A stretch of DNA of 45,700 bases from an uncultured Erysipelotrichaceae bacterium (GTDB lineage: Bacteria > Bacillota_I > Bacilli_A > Erysipelotrichales > Erysipelotrichaceae). The notes below the pieces were generated by a model. That model saw only the letters and a list, made by a program, of their open reading frames with translations. It ran no database searches and was not told where the DNA came from. Positions 41,828 through 45,700 of this stretch are shown here, piece by piece; positions within the stretch are counted from its first letter, which is position 1, and each line of letters opens with the position of its first letter. Position numbers and translations under genes: made by a program. The DNA lies in NCBI GenBank assembly GCA_902778375.1, contig CACYXJ010000012.1, positions 1 to 45,700 on the forward strand, read 5' to 3'.

Positions 41828-42544
41828 TCAGAGGGGAAAACGTTTCTCCTGGATGGCATACATCAGGATGCCGGCAGATACCGACGCGTTGAGCGACTGG
41901 ATTTTTCCCCGCATCGGCAGGGAAATGACATAGTCGCATTTTTCCCGGATCAGGCGGGAGATGCCCTTGCCTTCGTTGCCGATGATCAGCACCGTGTTGA
42001 AGTCATAGTCCAGTGTCCGGTAATCCTGGCCGTCCATATCGGTTCCGACCACCCACCAACCGGCTTTCTTCAGGTCTTCCAGCGTTCTGGCAAGATTGGT
42101 GACGGCGGCGCATTTGACGGTATCGATAGCACCGGCGCTGACTTTGGCGACCGTCGGAGTCAGTCCGACCGAATGGGTCTTCTTGAAAATCACACCAGTG
42201 GCTCCGGCCGCGTCCGCAGTTCTCAGAATGGCGCCGAGGTTGTGCGGATCTTCCAGTTCGTCCAGCATGATCAGCAGTCCCTTTCCGCTTTCCTTCACGG
42301 AGGCGGTCAGTTCCTCCACACTGTATGTCCGATATGGTTCCGTTTCCGCCGCCACACCCTGATGGCGGTCGGTTCCGGTCATTCTGGTCAGTGTCTTCCG
42401 GTCTGTCTTCCTTACCGGCACATGTGCCTGGCGGGCCAGTTTTTCGATTTCCGGATCGGCAATGGCAAGGTAGATCACCCTTGCCCGGTCGCTGTCCGTC
42501 AGTATCTGTCTGATTACGTTTTTCCCGTACACGTATTGTGCCAT
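41828..42544 (-). CDS. rlmB: TrmH/RlmB-family 23S rRNA 2'-O-ribose methyltransferase
   Basis: 238 residues. The N-terminal L30e-like substrate-binding domain (1-75) is followed by the SPOUT catalytic domain: LDELEDPHNLGAILRTADAAG (motif 1, catalytic Asn/Arg), IIGNEGKGISRL (motif 2) and LPMRGKIQSLNASVSAGILMY (motif 3, SAM knot). RlmB methylates a guanosine of 23S rRNA; in Bacillota the rlmB/yacO type sits next to mrnC. GGGAG precedes the ATG, which lies 1 base after the mrnC stop. Confidence 0.93.
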   Translation of the reverse strand: MAQYVYGKNVIRQILTDSDRARVIYLAIADPEIEKLARQAHVPVRKTDRKTLTRMTGTDRHQGVAAETEPYRTYSVEELTASVKESGKGLLIMLDELEDPHNLGAILRTADAAGATGVIFKKTHSVGLTPTVAKVSAGAIDTVKCAAVTNLARTLEDLKKAGWWVVGTDMDGQDYRTLDYDFNTVLIIGNEGKGISRLIREKCDYVISLPMRGKIQSLNASVSAGILMYAIQEKRFPL

Positions 42545-42545
42545 G

Positions 42546-42929
42546 TTATTCTCCCTTCAGACTCCTGACTTTCTGCCAGATTTCTCTGATTCTTTTCTCA
42601 TTTTTCTCCAGGTACAGCGCTCCGAGAACCGCTTCGAATCCGGTCGAGATCCGGTAGGTCACGACATCGGTGCTGTGCGGTACCGATCCGGCATTGCCGT
42701 TGCGGCCGCGGCGAAAGACTGCCTCTTCCTCTTCGCTGAAGAAGCCCTCTTCATGCAGGCTGCGGTAAAAGGATGCCTGGGCTTTGGCGCTGACATAGGA
42801 AACCGACAGTTTCTGCAGTCTGTCGCCTTTGTTTCTGCCTTCCTCGACCAGATATTCCCGTACTGCCAGCGACCATACGGCATCACCGAGAAAGGCGAGC
42901 GTACGTCCGGAACAGTCGTTTGGATTCAT
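42546..42929 (-). CDS. mrnC: Mini-ribonuclease 3
   Basis: 127 residues. An RNase III catalytic domain without the double-stranded-RNA-binding domain. LAFLGDAVWSLAVREYL holds the metal-binding Asp, and STGFEAVLGALYLE holds the second acidic cluster (E-x-x-x-G-A-x-Y). Mini-III matures 23S rRNA ends in B. subtilis. The start overlaps the cysS stop by one base (TAATG), with AAAGGA 9 bases upstream; the extension to 43010 lies inside cysS. Confidence 0.94.
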   Translation of the reverse strand: MNPNDCSGRTLAFLGDAVWSLAVREYLVEEGRNKGDRLQKLSVSYVSAKAQASFYRSLHEEGFFSEEEEAVFRRGRNGNAGSVPHSTDVVTYRISTGFEAVLGALYLEKNEKRIREIWQKVRSLKGE

Positions 42930-44263
42930 TACAGCAGTCCTTTCGCAGCCAGCTGTTCGCGCCACTTGTCGGCTTCCGCGAAATTCTTCTCTGCCTTGGC
43001 GGCATTCCACTTCGCGAACATCTCACGGTCTTCGTCGGTGATCTGCGGCTTTTCCACAGTAATGCCCAGAATTGCCAGCATTTTCTCCACAGCATTGCGG
43101 CTGCTTCCCACTGCCGTATAGTCGATTTCCCTCTGCCGCAGGTTCTGGTTCAGTTTCTTGATCGTTTCAAAGATCACGGCATAGGCATTCGGTGTGTTCA
43201 TATCGTCGTCCATCGCATCCAGGAACGCGCGGTACTCTGTCTCATCGTATGCTTCACCCATGTCCGCGTTTGCCAGGGCGGCTTTGATATCCGCCTGACG
43301 AATCGGTTTAAGAACCTTGTCCAGTTCCTTGCGGGCGGTTTCGACCGTTTCCTCGGAGAAGTTGAGTTCCTTGCGGTAATGCACGGATGATACCAGCCAG
43401 CGGGTCAGGTTGGTACCGAGTTTGAGGACAACATCCTTCGCCCACATCGTATTGCCCAGCGATTTGGACATCTTCTCGCCGTCGATATTGACCATTGCGT
43501 TATGGATCCAGTAATTCGCCAGGGAATTGCCGTTCATGGCTTCCTGCTGGGCTGCTTCGTTTTCATGGTGCGGGAACTTCAGGTCCATGCCGCCGCCGTG
43601 GATGTCGATGATCGGTCCCATGTTGTCATTGATCATGACCACGCATTCGGTATGCCAGCCCGGTCTGCCTTCACCCCAGGGAGAATTCCATTTGATGCCC
43701 ATGTCGGTCTTCTTCCAGAGTGCGAAATCATACGGATTCTTTTTCTGGTCATTGGTCTCGATGCGGGCACCGGCTTCCAGATGATCCAGTTTCTGATGGG
43801 AGATCTCGCCGTAGGACGGCACGCTGTCGACGCTGAAATAGACATCGCCGTCAACTTCATAGGCGTTGCCCTTCTGTACCAGAGCGTCAATAAAGGCGAT
43901 GATCTGGTCCATTGTCTCGGTAACGCGCGGGGTAATGTCCGGCTGCTGTGTGTTCAGAAGCGTGCGCACTTCCTGATATGCCTTGATATAACGCTCGGCA
44001 ATCACGCCTTCCGTCGTATTCTCCTCGGCTGCCTTCTTGATGATCTTGTCATCGACATCGGTGAAGTTGGATACATACTTCACGGTATATCCTTCCGCTT
44101 CAAACAGGCGCTTGAGGACATCGAAGACGATCATCGGTCTGGCATTGCCGATATGGGCATAGTTATAGACCGTCGGACCGCAGACATACATGTCCACATG
44201 GCCTTCATGAATCGGTTTGAAATCCTCTACCTGCAGTGTTTTCGAATTGTAAAGTCTGATCAT
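42929..44263 (-). CDS. cysS: Cysteinyl-tRNA synthetase
   Basis: 444 residues. It charges tRNA-Cys. YVCGPTVYNYAHIGNARP has the zinc Cys and HIGH motif (HIGN), WHTEC and FPHHENE give the other zinc ligands, and GEKMSKSLGN is the KMSKS loop. The length is slightly under the usual 460. The ATG at 44263 has AAGGG 7 bases upstream; the 7-codon extension to 44284 enters an inverted repeat and is rejected. No T-box is seen; the 5' region has a 7-bp inverted repeat and is now bordered by the insertion sequence. Confidence 0.97.
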   Translation of the reverse strand: MIRLYNSKTLQVEDFKPIHEGHVDMYVCGPTVYNYAHIGNARPMIVFDVLKRLFEAEGYTVKYVSNFTDVDDKIIKKAAEENTTEGVIAERYIKAYQEVRTLLNTQQPDITPRVTETMDQIIAFIDALVQKGNAYEVDGDVYFSVDSVPSYGEISHQKLDHLEAGARIETNDQKKNPYDFALWKKTDMGIKWNSPWGEGRPGWHTECVVMINDNMGPIIDIHGGGMDLKFPHHENEAAQQEAMNGNSLANYWIHNAMVNIDGEKMSKSLGNTMWAKDVVLKLGTNLTRWLVSSVHYRKELNFSEETVETARKELDKVLKPIRQADIKAALANADMGEAYDETEYRAFLDAMDDDMNTPNAYAVIFETIKKLNQNLRQREIDYTAVGSSRNAVEKMLAILGITVEKPQITDEDREMFAKWNAAKAEKNFAEADKWREQLAAKGLL

Positions 44264-44283
44264 ATTTTCCCTTGTATGATACA

Positions 44284-44304
44284 CATGTACCTTGTCAGTA
44301 CATG
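44284..44304. repeat. Inverted repeat upstream of cysS
   Basis: CATGTAC/GTACATG (7 bp, 7-base spacer) lies 20 bases before the cysS start, between it and the insertion sequence. It is an operator or 5' hairpin candidate. Confidence 0.45.
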
Positions 44305-44334
44305 AATATCACAATCCTTTCTAAGCCTTTGAAT

Positions 44335-44429
44335 TAGAATGAAGTAGAAACCTTACTCTTATAGTTCCTGTGGTTTTTCTACTTTTTGGAGAGTGAGCCT
44401 ATGGAGGTTTCTGGAAAGGCGGTCTTTTT
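44335..44429 (+). ncRNA. Possible bridge-RNA 5' region of the IS110 element
   Basis: TAGAAT (44335-44340) is followed by a hairpin AAGTAGAAA/TTTCTACTT (44342-44350 with 44376-44384, 9 bp). In IS621 a promoter formed at the circle junction has its -10 box in the left end, followed by a 5' stem-loop of the bridge RNA. Here the -10-like box and stem-loop are in that order. The region is only about 95 bases, shorter than the 177-base IS621 RNA, so the RNA may extend into the coding region or lie at the 3' end instead. Confidence 0.35.
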
Positions 44430-44433
44430 ATGA
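44401..44433 (+). CDS. 10-codon ORF overlapping the transposase start
   Basis: MEVSGKAVFL begins 9 bases after GGAG, and its TGA stop overlaps the transposase ATG (ATGA). Its translation would deliver ribosomes to the transposase start and so couple the two. It may be chance. Confidence 0.35.
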   Translation: MEVSGKAVFL

Positions 44434-45599
44434 CCTTTTATGTCGGCGTTGATATCGCCAAGTATGAACATGTCGCCAGTATTCTTGACAGTACTACCGG
44501 AGAATTCCTGGTCGACTCACTTCATTTCGACAATAATCTCAAAGGCTTTAATCTCTTATTGTCGAATCTGTGCGAACTGAATAAGAAAGATGTTGTTATT
44601 GGGTTTGAGTCCACTGCCCATTACCATCAGACTTTGTTCAGCTATCTGTCCGGGAAGAAATACAAATGTTTTCTGATCAACCCATTTATGACTTCCCGGT
44701 TCAGATCTATCTCTTTGAGGAATGCCAAGAACGATAATATCGATTCCCGTGCAATCGCCTCATTTCTATCGTTTGAATATCGGAATCTCATTGAAGATGA
44801 TTTTTTCCTCAATGAGCTGAAAGAACTCAGTATCCAGCGTGATGCTCTGATGAAACAGTCTTCCCGTCTCAAGATCCAACTGCTCTCTTATCTGGACCGT
44901 GTCTTTCCTGAACTGGAATCTGTCGTTTCCAAGTCCGGAATCCATTCAAAGGCTGTCAGGGCAATCCTGAAGGAATGTCCAACGGCAGGCGATATCTCCT
45001 TAACCAGGATCGATCACCTTCAGAAGCTGGCCAAAGACGCTTCCAATAACAGATATTCTTCCGCTAAAGTCCTTGCCATCAAGGAGGCTGCCAGGACCTC
45101 CGTTGGTTTTCCTTCGGAAGCACTCGGCCTGAAGATCCGCCAGACTATTCTGATGCTGGAAGAATTGAAAAAGCAGATTGATGAAGTCAACCTGGCGATC
45201 TGCAGTTCCCCAACTGTTATCGACTCGCCTCTGCATAAGATCAAAGGTATCAGTTCGATCGAGATTGCTTACATCATGTCTGCCATCATCAATATAAACC
45301 GTTTTGACTCTCCAGACAAATTGATTGCGTATGCAGGACTTGATCCGATCGTCAAACAGTCAGGCACCTGGCAGGCGAAGAGCACCAAAATGTCCAAGCG
45401 TGGCAACAGACTGCTTCGCTTTGCTTTGATATGGGCCGCAAACAATGTCCGTAAGCATCCTTCAAAGATGAAAGATTACTATGGTAAGAAGATCTCTGAA
45501 GGCAAATCGCATTACAACGCTCTGGGACATTGTGCTGCCAAACTCTGCAGGTACATCTTCTTTGTTCTCAATCATCCCAATCAGGATTTCATCAACTGA
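44430..45599 (+). CDS. IS110-family transposase (DEDD recombinase)
   Basis: 389 residues. The RuvC-like DEDD set is Asp8 (YVGVDIAKYEHV), Glu60 (VIGFESTAHYH), Asp102 and Asp105 (NAKNDNIDSRAIA). A coiled segment (about 125-160) follows. The C-terminal Tnp_20 domain has KGISSIEIAYIM, IAYAGLDPIVKQSGTW with probable nucleophile Ser311, and KMSKRGNRLLRFALIWAA. The enzyme moves the element through a circular form guided by a bridge RNA. AAAGGCGG is 7 bases before the ATG. The reading frame is intact, so the element may be active. Confidence 0.95.
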   Translation: MTFYVGVDIAKYEHVASILDSTTGEFLVDSLHFDNNLKGFNLLLSNLCELNKKDVVIGFESTAHYHQTLFSYLSGKKYKCFLINPFMTSRFRSISLRNAKNDNIDSRAIASFLSFEYRNLIEDDFFLNELKELSIQRDALMKQSSRLKIQLLSYLDRVFPELESVVSKSGIHSKAVRAILKECPTAGDISLTRIDHLQKLAKDASNNRYSSAKVLAIKEAARTSVGFPSEALGLKIRQTILMLEELKKQIDEVNLAICSSPTVIDSPLHKIKGISSIEIAYIMSAIININRFDSPDKLIAYAGLDPIVKQSGTWQAKSTKMSKRGNRLLRFALIWAANNVRKHPSKMKDYYGKKISEGKSHYNALGHCAAKLCRYIFFVLNHPNQDFIN

Positions 45600-45651
45600 T
45601 TTCAAACGATAGATTTTCATAGAACTATTGGATAATCTGTTTACCCATTTG

Positions 45652-45669
45652 ATTTACTTCTGTAAATCG
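45652..45669. repeat. Hairpin near the right end of the IS110 element
   Basis: GATTTAC-TTCT-GTAAATC, a 7-bp perfect stem with a 4-base loop, 52 bases after the transposase stop in an A/T-rich non-coding tail. No U tract follows. It may be part of the right end or of the flanking site. Confidence 0.4.
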
Positions 45670-45700
45670 TTGTTTTCATAATGCCAGTTAAGTTTTCCTG

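Larger units (their letters stand above)
44335..45599 (+). mobile_element. IS110-family insertion sequence (left end near 44335, right end not fixed)
   Basis: A single IS110-type transposase with a non-coding 5' region and lower G+C than its neighbours. IS110 elements lack long terminal inverted repeats and target duplications, so ends cannot be fixed from one copy. The left end is at or before about 44335, where a -10-like TAGAAT begins, and after the cysS inverted repeat. The right end lies beyond 45599, probably within the last 100 bases. A 7-bp inverted match (ATAGTTC at 44361, GAACTAT at 45623) is too short to be decisive. Confidence 0.88.

Noticed and set aside
44264..44334. T-box riboswitch before cysS
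   Set aside because: The region is too short (about 70 bases before the insertion sequence) and lacks the conserved T-box sequence.
1..45700. tRNA, rRNA, CRISPR arrays or prophage genes
   Set aside because: No cloverleaf, rRNA-like stretch, spaced direct repeats or phage structural genes were seen on reading. A tRNAscan or CRISPR search would be decisive.

Overview
This window looks like chromosomal core genome from a mid-G+C member of the Bacillota (Firmicutes). Several gene groups support this: rapZ-yvcK-whiA, hprK followed by an lgt-like gene, cysS-mrnC-rlmB-sigma factor, a CIRCE/HrcA operator in front of hsp20, and strong AGGAGG ribosome-binding sites. The AsnA-type asparagine synthetase, the single-gene Lgt/HAD fusion and the general flavour suggest Erysipelotrichia. 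That family-level placement is a guess from gene content, not from a search.

Layout. 1-2.0 kb (minus): start of a purine operon (purE, partial purM) behind a leader with its own small ORF and a terminator hairpin, preceded by a shortened MocR-type regulator. 2.1-2.7 kb (minus): a PD-(D/E)XK nuclease-like gene, divergent from a heterodimeric ABC exporter (2.7-6.8 kb). 6.8-10.3 kb: a MATE exporter, a CapA-like protein and a C39-like exported protease. 10.3-13.1 kb (minus): an FMN/FAD lipoprotein reductase and a thioredoxin-reductase-like flavoprotein without the usual NADPH motifs. 13.2-15.2 kb: asnA and a DUF6572/DUF1444-like protein. 15.3-19.2 kb: small accessory genes (2H phosphoesterase, PadR with an HAAS protein, hsp20 with CIRCE, an acetyltransferase, an unknown). 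19.3-21.8 kb (minus): a tightly overlapping triad of acyltransferase, cobalamin-type radical SAM protein and permuted-papain-like protein. 21.9-26.5 kb: an SDR dehydrogenase, gap, and a large predicted RNA-binding protein (OST-HTH-like, S1-like, DUF3825). 26.5-44.3 kb (all minus): Eis-like acetyltransferase, whiA, yvcK, rapZ, an unknown, Lgt-HAD fusion, hprK, two chromate-transporter halves, DUF523, uvrA, mutS, a phosphodiesterase, a SigH-like sigma factor, rlmB, mrnC and cysS. 44.3-45.7 kb: an IS110-family insertion sequence whose 5' region has features expected of a bridge-RNA element.

How the genes fit together. Most gene neighbours overlap by 1-8 bases or sit within 15 bases, and many terminators contain or touch the stop codon, so the genome is compact. 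Recurrent promoter types are extended -10 elements (TGnTAGAAT, TGnTATAAT) and a set of promoters whose -10 box lies only 6-11 bases before the ATG, implying leaderless or nearly leaderless mRNAs. The best candidates for undescribed biology are the lipid/radical-SAM triad (19280-21775), the purine leader attenuator (741-945), the OST-HTH/DUF3825 protein (23988-26480), and the decayed Lgt fused to a PpaX-like phosphatase (30576-31922). No tRNA, rRNA or CRISPR array was seen, and no gene-free stretch exceeds 300 bases.
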